DNA of 64,000 bases from CAIVAT01 sp964525995 (lineage in GTDB: Bacteria; Bacteroidota; Bacteroidia; Bacteroidales; FEN-979): assembly GCA_964525995.1 (NCBI GenBank), contig CAZGIM010000004.1, positions 124,001 to 188,000 on the forward strand. Reading direction: 5' to 3'. Both the position numbers and the translations under genes were made by a program. The notes beneath the pieces were generated by a model, which was not told the origin of the DNA, searched no databases, and saw only the letters and a program-made list of their open reading frames with translations. Shown here one piece after another: positions 33,537-40,691 of the stretch. Every line of letters starts with the position of its first letter. Position 1 is the first letter of the stretch.

Positions 33537-34394
33537 ATGACCCGGGGACAGAAAATAGAGGAACGGTTTTTCAAGGCGCTGATGGTACTGTCAACCTTTT
33601 TCATCCTGGCCATTCTTGCGATCATTATTTACAGCATCTTTGAAAAAGGGATCCGGTCGATTTCATGGGAAATGCTTACTAAAGTTCCATCGGGCGGATA
33701 CTATTATGGCAGGGGGGGGGGCATCCTCAACGCGATTCTCGGATCGCTTGCCCTCGCTTCCGGAGCAACCGTTCTCGCATTTTTTTTCGGTCTTCCCGTT
33801 GCTCTTTACATCAACGTATTCCTGATCCGGCATAAACGGGTTGTGGGGATGGTGCGGTTCCTTCTGGACCTGATATGGGGCATCCCTTCTATTGTTTACG
33901 GGGCATTCGGATTTACCCTCATGATCTTTTTAGGATTACAAACTTCGCTGCTTGCCGGTATCCTCACAGTGACCCTTTTTATCCTTCCCATCATGATCCG
34001 CTCCATTGATGAAATTTTGCGTACCACACCCATCGGACTACAGGAAGCATCCTATTCGTTAGGTTCCAATAAATCGGAGACCGCTTTCAGGATTCTGACC
34101 CGCCAATCGGTTTCGGGCATCATCACTGCCATCCTGCTGTCGTTCGGAAGAGCCATCGGTGATGCGGCATCCGTGCTGTTCACTGCCGGCTATACCGATC
34201 ACCTTCCCAACGGATTGTTAGAACCCGTCGCTACATTACCCCTTTCTATTTTCTTCCAATTGGCCTCGCCGGTTCCGGAAGTACAAAACCGGGCGTATGC
34301 ATCGGCCCTCGTGCTGACCCTGATCATCCTGGTTGTCAGTCTGTTTTCAAGGGGATTGGGCAAGCGGTATCATAAGACAAAGATTAATTTTTAG
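33537..34394 (+). CDS. pstA: Phosphate ABC transporter permease PstA, containing a G10 tract
   Basis: This 285-residue permease has about six helices. It shows FEKGIRSISWEML near the N-terminus, then IPSIVYGAFGFTLMIF, the EAA-type loop TTPIGLQEASYSLGSNKSE, and FGRAIGDAASVLFTAGYTDHLP, all PstA-typical. A run of ten G residues (33712-33721) encodes part of YYYGRGGGIL near residue 60. The frame is intact with ten Gs; loss or gain of one would truncate the protein early, which opens the possibility of slippage-based on/off switching. Confidence 0.93.
   Translation: MTRGQKIEERFFKALMVLSTFFILAILAIIIYSIFEKGIRSISWEMLTKVPSGGYYYGRGGGILNAILGSLALASGATVLAFFFGLPVALYINVFLIRHKRVVGMVRFLLDLIWGIPSIVYGAFGFTLMIFLGLQTSLLAGILTVTLFILPIMIRSIDEILRTTPIGLQEASYSLGSNKSETAFRILTRQSVSGIITAILLSFGRAIGDAASVLFTAGYTDHLPNGLLEPVATLPLSIFFQLASPVPEVQNRAYASALVLTLIILVVSLFSRGLGKRYHKTKINF
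33712..33721 (+). repeat. Homopolymer G10 inside pstA
   Basis: Ten consecutive G residues span codons AGG GGG GGG GGC. Long intragenic G tracts are classic phase-variation sites but are also prone to sequencing error. The reading frame is open at this length. Confidence 0.9.
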
Positions 34395-34404
34395 ATGAGA
34401 ACGA

Positions 34405-35166
34405 ATGGATGACCAGATCGTTATCGGGATCAGAAATCTGAATGTAACCGCCGGGAAGAACCCGATTCTGAAAGATATCAACATCAGTATCCCGCGAAAC
34501 AAGATCACCGTGATCATGGGCCCTTCCGGCTGCGGCAAAACCACACTGCTCAAGTGCATGAACCGGCTTACCGACCTCTATCCCGAACTTAAGGTCACCG
34601 GAGAGGTATTGATCGGAGATAAAAATGTGCTTGAAGCCCGTGAAGATATTTACAAGCTCCGGCAACAAATGGGACTGCTGTCGCAGAGACCCTATCCTCT
34701 GCCGATGACTATCTATAACAATATTGCGTATGCGATACGCCTCCGTGGGGTGCATAACCGGAGAGAAATTCACCGGCTTGTGGTTCACTATCTGCAACAA
34801 GCCAACCTATGGGATGAAATCCGAACCCGGCTACGGGAACCCGCATCCCGCCTGTCGATCGGGCAACAACAACGACTCTGCCTGGCCCGTGGACTGGCAG
34901 TGAATCCGGAGATTATCCTGGCCGATGAACCCACTTCAGCGCTTGACCCGATCTCCAGCCAGGCCATCGAAGAGACCTTCCTCCGTCTGAAGAGCAATTA
35001 TACCATCGTTCTGGTGACCCACATCCTTAGGCAGGCACGGCGAATAGCCGATCATGTTGTCTTTATGTATATGGGCGATGTGATTGAGCAGGGCAGCGTA
35101 AATGAGGTGTTCGAAAATCCTAAGATGGAAAAGACAAAACTTTACCTCAGGGGTTCTTTCAATTAG
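34405..35166 (+). CDS. pstB: Phosphate ABC transporter ATP-binding protein PstB
   Basis: This 253-residue ATPase drives PstCA. Walker A is GPSGCGKTT, the Q-loop region QMGLLSQRPYPLPM, the signature RLSIGQQQRLCLARGLAV, and Walker B IILADEPTSALDPIS with the H-loop VTHILRQARR. The signature reads LSIGQ rather than LSGGQ. NRLTDLYPELKVTGEV and YMGDVIEQG are PstB-like. It ends the pst cluster; no phoU follows, and a GPP34-domain gene begins 57 bases later. Confidence 0.94.
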   Translation: MDDQIVIGIRNLNVTAGKNPILKDINISIPRNKITVIMGPSGCGKTTLLKCMNRLTDLYPELKVTGEVLIGDKNVLEAREDIYKLRQQMGLLSQRPYPLPMTIYNNIAYAIRLRGVHNRREIHRLVVHYLQQANLWDEIRTRLREPASRLSIGQQQRLCLARGLAVNPEIILADEPTSALDPISSQAIEETFLRLKSNYTIVLVTHILRQARRIADHVVFMYMGDVIEQGSVNEVFENPKMEKTKLYLRGSFN

Positions 35167-35223
35167 TTTTTTCCGATCAGTTTTTTTTTTACTTTTATTG
35201 TCTCGAAATAATGGGGCGTTGTA

Positions 35224-35910
35224 ATGGAATCATCTTTTATTAAAACGGAACTTACCTTGCTGCAAAAGATCGTCTTACTGGCTCTCGATAACAAGGGCTG
35301 GTTTGGCGCTTCCGAGCATAAGATAAAATTCGGGATTGCCGGAGCCATCCTCTTTGAATTGCAACAGGCCGGACGAATAACCATAAGCAGCGACAACATC
35401 TCGGTGATTGACCCCAAATCGACAAACGATGTTATACTCGACCGGGTTTTGAACCTGATCAAGACCTCAAAAAAACGTCACAGCCTCCGCTCGTGGATCC
35501 AACGGATCGTTTATAAAAAATTGTTACTGAGAAAGACGGTGTTAAAACAGTTGATCCAGGAAAAAATCATTGCCAGGGAAGAGTACAGCCTTATGATGGT
35601 CTTTTATCAGACAAAATTTCCCATCCTCAACCTGGAACTCAAAAAGCAGGTACAGGAAGACCTCTACGATAAAATTGTAAATGATAAACATCTCAGCAAT
35701 GAAGAGTTGATGCTGATGGTCGTAATGGTCAACTGCAGGATGGTTCGTAAAAATTTCGGAGGTTTTATCCAATATCTGAGGTTACGCGGCAAAATCAGTG
35801 AAATTACCCAATTCAGAAACCCCAAAAATACCGCGGAGGAGACCATCAGCATTCTGCAAACCGCCATTTCAAGGGCGATTCTGGCATCAAACGTCTCCAT
35901 TCACGTTTAG
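35224..35910 (+). CDS. GPP34 (Golgi phosphoprotein 3-like) domain protein
   Basis: This 228-residue, mostly helical protein belongs to the GPP34/GOLPH3 family. LTLLQKIVLLALDNKGWF and FGIAGAILFELQQAGRI match the family opening, and regularly spaced helices ending in ISILQTAISRAILASNVSIHV complete it. In eukaryotes these proteins bind phosphatidylinositol 4-phosphate; the bacterial role is not established. It lies 57 bases after pstB on the same strand, where phoU is often found, so it may be expressed with the phosphate system. Its last four bases overlap the convergent radical SAM gene. Confidence 0.82.
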   Translation: MESSFIKTELTLLQKIVLLALDNKGWFGASEHKIKFGIAGAILFELQQAGRITISSDNISVIDPKSTNDVILDRVLNLIKTSKKRHSLRSWIQRIVYKKLLLRKTVLKQLIQEKIIAREEYSLMMVFYQTKFPILNLELKKQVQEDLYDKIVNDKHLSNEELMLMVVMVNCRMVRKNFGGFIQYLRLRGKISEITQFRNPKNTAEETISILQTAISRAILASNVSIHV

Positions 35911-36857
35911 GAAATCAGCTTCCCCTGCCAGGAATCCCTGCGTTCCAGCTCTGCTTCAATCATCCGTAATACTGCATCATAGCGGATGAGTCCCCACGAA
36001 CTTTGATGAAGGAACCTGGGTGGTACCTCACCCGAAAACCGTTCAACCACAACCGACGGATGGAGTTGTTCAAGGAAATCGACTATAAATGTTACATATT
36101 CCGGCAGGGAGAACTGTATGAAATCTCCGGGATTTTCAGAAAATTCCTGTTCCATCCGGGTACCTTTCACGATTTGTAGCTGATGGAACTTTACAGAGTC
36201 AAGTGGCAATCCCGATATCACACTGGCGCTCCGGATCATCATTTCGCGCGTCTCGCCAGGGAGTCCGAAAATAAAATGGGCGCCGGTCTTTATTCCGAGA
36301 CTTACTGTTTTGCGTATCATCGCTTCGGCAATCGCAAACCCATGACCCCTGTTGATGCGCTGGAGCGTCGTGTCGTAACAGGATTCAACCCCATATTCAA
36401 TTTGGATGTGGTACTTTTGCGATAGTTCCTGCAAATAGCCAAGTAATTCATCCTCAACACAATCGGGACGGGTTCCTATCACCAATCCCTTAACTCCGGG
36501 GTACTCCAGGGCTTCCCGGTAAAGCTTTTTCAGAACCGGTAAGGGCGCATAGGTGTTGCTGTAAGGCTGAAAATAGACAAGGTATTGATGTGCCCTGCGA
36601 TACCGCACCTTGTGAAACAAAATCCCTTTGGATATCTGGTAATGAAGTGGTTCACTGGGGTTGCAGTAGGATGGATTAAACGAATTATTGTCGCAATAGG
36701 TACACCCTCCCGTACCCTTTGATCCGTCGCGGTTGGGACAGGTAAAGCCTGCATCTACCACCACCTTCTGGATCCTTCCGCCAAAGGTTTTCCGAATATA
36801 TTCCGTATAAGAATTAAACCGGCGGGCATGTCCCCACGGGTAACGTTCATTGCTCAC
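35907..36857 (-). CDS. TIGR01212-type radical SAM protein
   Basis: I place the start at the GTG at 36857 (VSNERYPWGHARRFNSYTEYIRKTFGGRI), because the longer frame from 36950 runs through the transporter's terminator hairpin. The 316-residue protein has the iron-sulfur cluster motif CPNRDGSKGTGGCTYC, with the CxxC spacing of the TIGR01212/YhcC family, and further SAM-fold segments GTRPDCVEDELL, IEYGVESCYDTTL and GAHFIFGLPGETREMM. The family's substrate is unknown. It is convergent with the GPP34 gene and has no operon partner on its strand downstream. Confidence 0.86.
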   Translation of the reverse strand: MSNERYPWGHARRFNSYTEYIRKTFGGRIQKVVVDAGFTCPNRDGSKGTGGCTYCDNNSFNPSYCNPSEPLHYQISKGILFHKVRYRRAHQYLVYFQPYSNTYAPLPVLKKLYREALEYPGVKGLVIGTRPDCVEDELLGYLQELSQKYHIQIEYGVESCYDTTLQRINRGHGFAIAEAMIRKTVSLGIKTGAHFIFGLPGETREMMIRSASVISGLPLDSVKFHQLQIVKGTRMEQEFSENPGDFIQFSLPEYVTFIVDFLEQLHPSVVVERFSGEVPPRFLHQSSWGLIRYDAVLRMIEAELERRDSWQGKLIS

Positions 36858-36893
36858 GGAGGTGTGTTCTATGCGTATTAATTGGTTTTTAAA

Positions 36894-36925
36894 CAAAAAA
36901 AATCCGGCGGGGATTTCCCGCCGGA
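36894..36925 (-). terminator. Intrinsic terminator of the POT transporter gene
   Basis: TCCGGCGGG (36903-36911) and CCCGCCGGA (36917-36925) form a perfect GC-rich 9-bp stem with a five-base loop. On the minus strand it is followed by a run of eight or more T residues (36902 leftwards). It lies 25 bases downstream of the transporter stop and rules out a radical SAM start upstream of it. Confidence 0.92.
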
Positions 36926-36949
36926 CAAAGTTAACAATCCCATTGAACA

Positions 36950-38776
36950 TTATTTTGTAGCTGCTTCAAGTCGTTTCATGATCGAAAAGATAAAGACTGC
37001 CGACAGGATACAGCAAACAATGAAGATGGCCCAGAGCTGCCACAGATCGAGAACACTCCAGAATTTACTTCCAATGAACAGGAATTTGTTCCCGACAGCC
37101 GTTGCAAGTAACCAGCCTCCCTGCATCAGTCCCTGGAATCGGGCAGGAGCGACTTTCGAAACAAAGGAGAGTCCCATCGGACTAAGGAACAGTTCCGCTA
37201 TGGTAAGGATAAGATAACTGCTGATGAGCCAGTAAGGTGTTACACGTGATGTATCAGGCACGGGATTGTATTTTGTGGCACCCGATGCATCGACATATTG
37301 CAATGTATGAGGCGACTCCAAACCAATAGAGGCAATCAGAATTACAAGGAACCCGATAGCAGCAATGATCATCCCAATCCCGATCTTTTTAGGAGCTGAA
37401 GGCTCTATGTTCTTTTTGTTAAGCCAGGCAAAAATTCCCATGATCGGAAAAGTAAGGGAAACAATAAACAGTGGATTGAATGCCTCAAATAATTCAGGAG
37501 CAATTGGATTCAAAGCATTGGCGCGGACAATAAAATAATAACAAAGGGCGCCCAGACCAATGAACATCGCAGCCCCGATCAGCCGCTGGGTCATTTTTTT
37601 TCTGAAGACAAGTACAAGGCCTGCAATGGCACCGATAAAAGCTAAGATTGATTCCAGGTTGAAAAAGAGATTTGTGAAAGGCCCAACTTCCTTGACGGTA
37701 TAGTCACGGGCAAAGAAAGTAAGCGTAAGACCATTCTGATGGAATGACATCCAGAAGAAGATCACCACGATGAAAACCATAATGAGTGAAGTAACCCTGG
37801 GTCGTTCTTCTTTGGTGGAAATTTGCAACATAATGGCGATGAATCCGACCAACAATCCTACAGCAGCACCCAATGCGGCAGCATCTTTTACTGTGTTGCG
37901 CAGCAGGAAATAAAAGATTACGGAGGTGGTAATCATCAGACCGCCACCTAAAAGGAAACTGACAATGTTCGTATTAACCTTGGGTTTACTGGTATCTTCA
38001 GCTTTTTTTATCTTTTCGACACTCGGTAATAATTTATTGAAGACAATATATACGATCAAGGAAATGACCATGGCTGCGGCAGCAACCCCGAAAGCATAAT
38101 TATAACCTTTTGAGAAAGCATCAAGGTAATTTTGGGCAAACATTCCCAGATCAAATACCTGTGTTCCGCTTACTTTATCGGCAAGTTCCTGGAATTTGTC
38201 TACATCTTGTAAGGTACCCTTTTGAAAGGCATGGCACATGGCCGGAAGACTTCCATCGTGAAGAAATCCCTGTGTTTTCAGAAACCAGTTCCTGACGCCG
38301 GTGGCGACAAAGGGAGCAAAGAATGCTCCGATATTGATCCCCATGTAGAAAATCATGAAAGCGGAATCGCGTACCTTTGAATATTTGGGATCGTCGTACA
38401 ACTGACCCACCACAGCCTGAAGATTCCCCTTGAACAATCCGTTTCCGAAGGCGATGGTGAATAGCCCGACAACCGTGATCGCCAGCGGATTACCCGGCAA
38501 GGCCATGATCACATACCCCGAGAACATGACAATGATCCCGGCGAGGATAACCGTTTTGTACTTTCTGGAGGCATCGGCTAAAATACCCCCGATGAGGGCA
38601 AGCGCATAAATACCAAAATAAAACCAACTATAATAGCTTCCGGCGTCCTCTTCCGAAAGCCCGTACCGGGCCTGTAAAAAGAGGACAAGGATCGCCATCA
38701 TGGTGTAAAAACCAAAGCGCTCTCCCATGTTTGAGAAAAACGCCACAAATAACCCTTTCGGATGTCTTTTGAACAT
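36950..38776 (-). CDS. Proton-dependent oligopeptide (POT/PTR2) transporter
   Basis: This 608-residue inner-membrane protein imports di- and tripeptides with protons. It starts MFKRHPKGLFVAFFSNMGERFGFYTMMAILVLFLQ, with the POT N-terminal motif; ALALIGGILADASRKYKTVILAGIIVMFSGYVIM and FGNGLFKGNLQAVVGQLYDD are the PTR2 signatures. The C-terminal helices include SSYLILTIAELFLSPMGLSFVSKVAP. The ExxERFxYY motif reads NMGERFGFY, so the first Glu, important for proton coupling in studied members, is Asn. A central hydrophilic insert (about 170-205) separates helices. An intrinsic terminator follows. Confidence 0.92.
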   Translation of the reverse strand: MFKRHPKGLFVAFFSNMGERFGFYTMMAILVLFLQARYGLSEEDAGSYYSWFYFGIYALALIGGILADASRKYKTVILAGIIVMFSGYVIMALPGNPLAITVVGLFTIAFGNGLFKGNLQAVVGQLYDDPKYSKVRDSAFMIFYMGINIGAFFAPFVATGVRNWFLKTQGFLHDGSLPAMCHAFQKGTLQDVDKFQELADKVSGTQVFDLGMFAQNYLDAFSKGYNYAFGVAAAAMVISLIVYIVFNKLLPSVEKIKKAEDTSKPKVNTNIVSFLLGGGLMITTSVIFYFLLRNTVKDAAALGAAVGLLVGFIAIMLQISTKEERPRVTSLIMVFIVVIFFWMSFHQNGLTLTFFARDYTVKEVGPFTNLFFNLESILAFIGAIAGLVLVFRKKMTQRLIGAAMFIGLGALCYYFIVRANALNPIAPELFEAFNPLFIVSLTFPIMGIFAWLNKKNIEPSAPKKIGIGMIIAAIGFLVILIASIGLESPHTLQYVDASGATKYNPVPDTSRVTPYWLISSYLILTIAELFLSPMGLSFVSKVAPARFQGLMQGGWLLATAVGNKFLFIGSKFWSVLDLWQLWAIFIVCCILSAVFIFSIMKRLEAATK

Positions 38777-39052
38777 GATGCTTAAATTTTAGTGAATATA
38801 ATCTGAGTAACATGCAAAAATACACAAATTTAGTTACCAGTCAAATGACCCTCCATCAAGAAAAAATTACGGAACATTGCCTGTGCCACCACAAGCCGGT
38901 CGGGATGATTTTAATCCTTTAGGGTTAATTTCCTGCGGCTTGCCGCGGAAACTGGGACCGGGGCTCCGCATTAGGGTTCATACCATTTGATTCCTTTCGG
39001 AAATTTTGCAAAATTTGTAATAAATTAACACTGGCATCGTCTTACCCGCCGT
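38777..39052. other. Intergenic region between the POT transporter and the ECF sigma operon
   Basis: This 276-base gap separates divergent genes. Around 38885-38985 it contains short imperfect stems (TGCGGC-TT-GCCGCG near 38935) and CCCTAA/TTAGGG-like words that resemble a degenerate dispersed hairpin repeat. The right end holds the 16-bp perfect palindrome at 39001-39016. I see no gene. Confidence 0.45.
39001..39016. promoter_or_regulatory. Perfect 16-bp palindrome upstream of the ECF sigma gene
   Basis: AAATTTTGCAAAATTT is its own reverse complement and lies 37 bases before the ATG at 39053. It is a good candidate operator for the sigma-factor operon. No clear TAnnTTTG lies beyond it, so the promoter itself is uncertain. 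Confidence 0.5.
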
Positions 39053-39568
39053 ATGGATCTTCCGGAATTTAGAAAATCAGTTTACCCTTTACGCGACAAA
39101 CTTTTTCGGTTTGCCCGGCGTATTCTGGAACATCGCGAGGAGGCCGAAGATACTGTGCAGGAGGTATTCATCAGGCTCTGGAACAACCGCGAAAAACTGG
39201 ATGAATACAGAAGTGTGGAGGCGCTGGCCATGGTCACGACCAAAAACCTGTGCCTCGACCAGGTGCGAAGCCGGAAGTATCCATTTGAAAATTTCGAAGA
39301 TCACCGGAATTTTCTCGAAAACATTCCGGGAGAACAGGCGCCGGATCATTCGGAGGTGATCGGGAAAATTCGAAAGATTATGGAAGGATTACCCGAAACC
39401 CAGCGGATCATCATGCACCTGAGAGATATTGAAGGCTATGAGTTTAGTCAGATTGCCGAAGTTGTTGAAATGAATGAGAATGCCATCCGCGTTGCGTTGT
39501 CGCGCGCACGAAAAAGGACACGGGAATTGTTGGTTAAAAGCGAAATATATGAAGATCAACGAAATTGA
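39053..39568 (+). CDS. ECF-type RNA polymerase sigma factor
   Basis: This 171-residue sigma-70 family ECF factor has region 2 at about 10-75 (RFARRILEHREEAEDTVQEVFIRLWNNREKL, the AEDxVQEVFIRLW motif) and region 4 at about 110-160 (IMEGLPETQRIIMHLRDIEGYEFSQIAEVVEMNENAIRVALSRARKRTREL). It directs transcription of a small regulon. The next gene, a single-pass membrane protein, overlaps it by 20 bases and may be its anti-sigma factor. Confidence 0.93.
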   Translation: MDLPEFRKSVYPLRDKLFRFARRILEHREEAEDTVQEVFIRLWNNREKLDEYRSVEALAMVTTKNLCLDQVRSRKYPFENFEDHRNFLENIPGEQAPDHSEVIGKIRKIMEGLPETQRIIMHLRDIEGYEFSQIAEVVEMNENAIRVALSRARKRTRELLVKSEIYEDQRN

Positions 39569-40127
39569 AGAATTGTTAGAGCGGTATTTTGAAGGAGAGA
39601 CTTCTATCGCTGAAGAACAGGCGCTTCGCACTTTCTTCCTGGAGCATGAAGTCCCTGATCACCTCGTGAAGTATCGACCCCTTTTCTGCTTCATCGAATC
39701 GGAAAAGAATATTCAAGCCCCGGAACGCGTTTTTCAGGGACAGATTCGGGAAATATCTGTCGCCAGCACGACTCCGGCCGGTCGCTCCCGAACCGCACAG
39801 CCGGGCCGTTTTTACATCCTGTCGGGGATCGCGGCTTCCCTCATCCTCCTGATCGCTATGGTCTTTCTGTTCAGAGAGGATATTTTCAATAAGGTTAAGC
39901 AACCAACTTTATCTCCGGATCAGGAACTGGCATATACCGAAACCCGTCAGACCCTGCTGTTTATTTCGGGATCCCTCAACACCGGGCTAAAACAAATTGA
40001 AAACCTGCAGAAAATTGATCAAGCCCTCACGAAAGTTCAAATGCTTAATAAATTCTTTCAATATCAACCTGTCAATATGAATATTAACCCGGACGAAATC
40101 AATGATCAGTCCATAAAATCCCAATAA
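39549..40127 (+). CDS. Single-pass membrane protein, candidate anti-sigma factor
   Basis: The start is the ATG at 39549 (MKINEIEELLERYFEGETSIAEEQALRTFF), inside the sigma gene; this opening is typical of Bacteroidota proteins encoded after ECF sigma factors. The 192-residue protein has a cytoplasmic N-terminal part to about residue 85, one membrane helix at about 90-110 (FYILSGIAASLILLIAMVFLF), and an extracytoplasmic helical tail (LKQIENLQKIDQALTKVQML). No zinc-binding HxxxCxxC motif is seen, so it is not a classic ZAS protein. The anti-sigma role rests on position and topology. Confidence 0.72.
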   Translation: MKINEIEELLERYFEGETSIAEEQALRTFFLEHEVPDHLVKYRPLFCFIESEKNIQAPERVFQGQIREISVASTTPAGRSRTAQPGRFYILSGIAASLILLIAMVFLFREDIFNKVKQPTLSPDQELAYTETRQTLLFISGSLNTGLKQIENLQKIDQALTKVQMLNKFFQYQPVNMNINPDEINDQSIKSQ

Positions 40128-40129
40128 CT

Positions 40130-40681
40130 ATGAAAAACATTATGCTAAGCCTCCTTATGGGAGCAATTATGATGATGCCGTCGTTGCTTCGCGCACAGAG
40201 CCCGATCGATAAGGTCTTTGACAAATATGCAACCCAGGACGGATTTACCTCTGTGAACATCAGCAAGGAACTCTTCCAGATGTTTGTTCAGATGGGTAAA
40301 GACAAGGTTAATGACACTACCATGGCCGATATGAAAAAAATTCTGGAACAACTCAACGGCCTCAAGGTTCTTACCTTCGCTTTCGACTCTACTAAAATCT
40401 CGCGAGCTGTTGCTGTTTACAATGAATTTTCCGGTGTGTTCCCTTCATCAATCTATAAGGAGCTGATGAATCTCAGCGAAGGCCGGCAAAATATCCGGTT
40501 TCTTACCAAGCAGGATGCAAACGGAAAGATCACCGAAATGGTGATGCTGATGAAGGACAAAAATGAGGTTGCCGTGCTCAGTCTGACGGGTATTATCGAT
40601 CTCTCTACCATTTCCCAGCTTTCCAAAGGGATGAATATCCATGGAATGGAAGGGCTTCAAAAGATGAAAGGACATAAATAA
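40130..40681 (+). CDS. DUF4252 domain protein
   Basis: This 183-residue exported protein has a signal peptide (MKNIMLSLLMGAIMMMPSLLRAQ). The mature part, starting SPIDKVFDKYATQDGFTSVNISKELFQMF and ending TGIIDLSTISQLSKGMNI, matches DUF4252. Such genes usually follow an ECF sigma and a membrane protein in Bacteroidota, as here (2-base gap). The function is unknown; it may be a regulated output or sensor of the operon. Confidence 0.86.
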   Translation: MKNIMLSLLMGAIMMMPSLLRAQSPIDKVFDKYATQDGFTSVNISKELFQMFVQMGKDKVNDTTMADMKKILEQLNGLKVLTFAFDSTKISRAVAVYNEFSGVFPSSIYKELMNLSEGRQNIRFLTKQDANGKITEMVMLMKDKNEVAVLSLTGIIDLSTISQLSKGMNIHGMEGLQKMKGHK

Positions 40682-40691
40682 ACCGAAGTTC

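Noticed and set aside
36858..36950. Longer radical SAM start upstream at 36950
   Set aside because: The frame is open, but it runs through the POT transporter's intrinsic terminator and adds residues unlike the TIGR01212 N-terminus.
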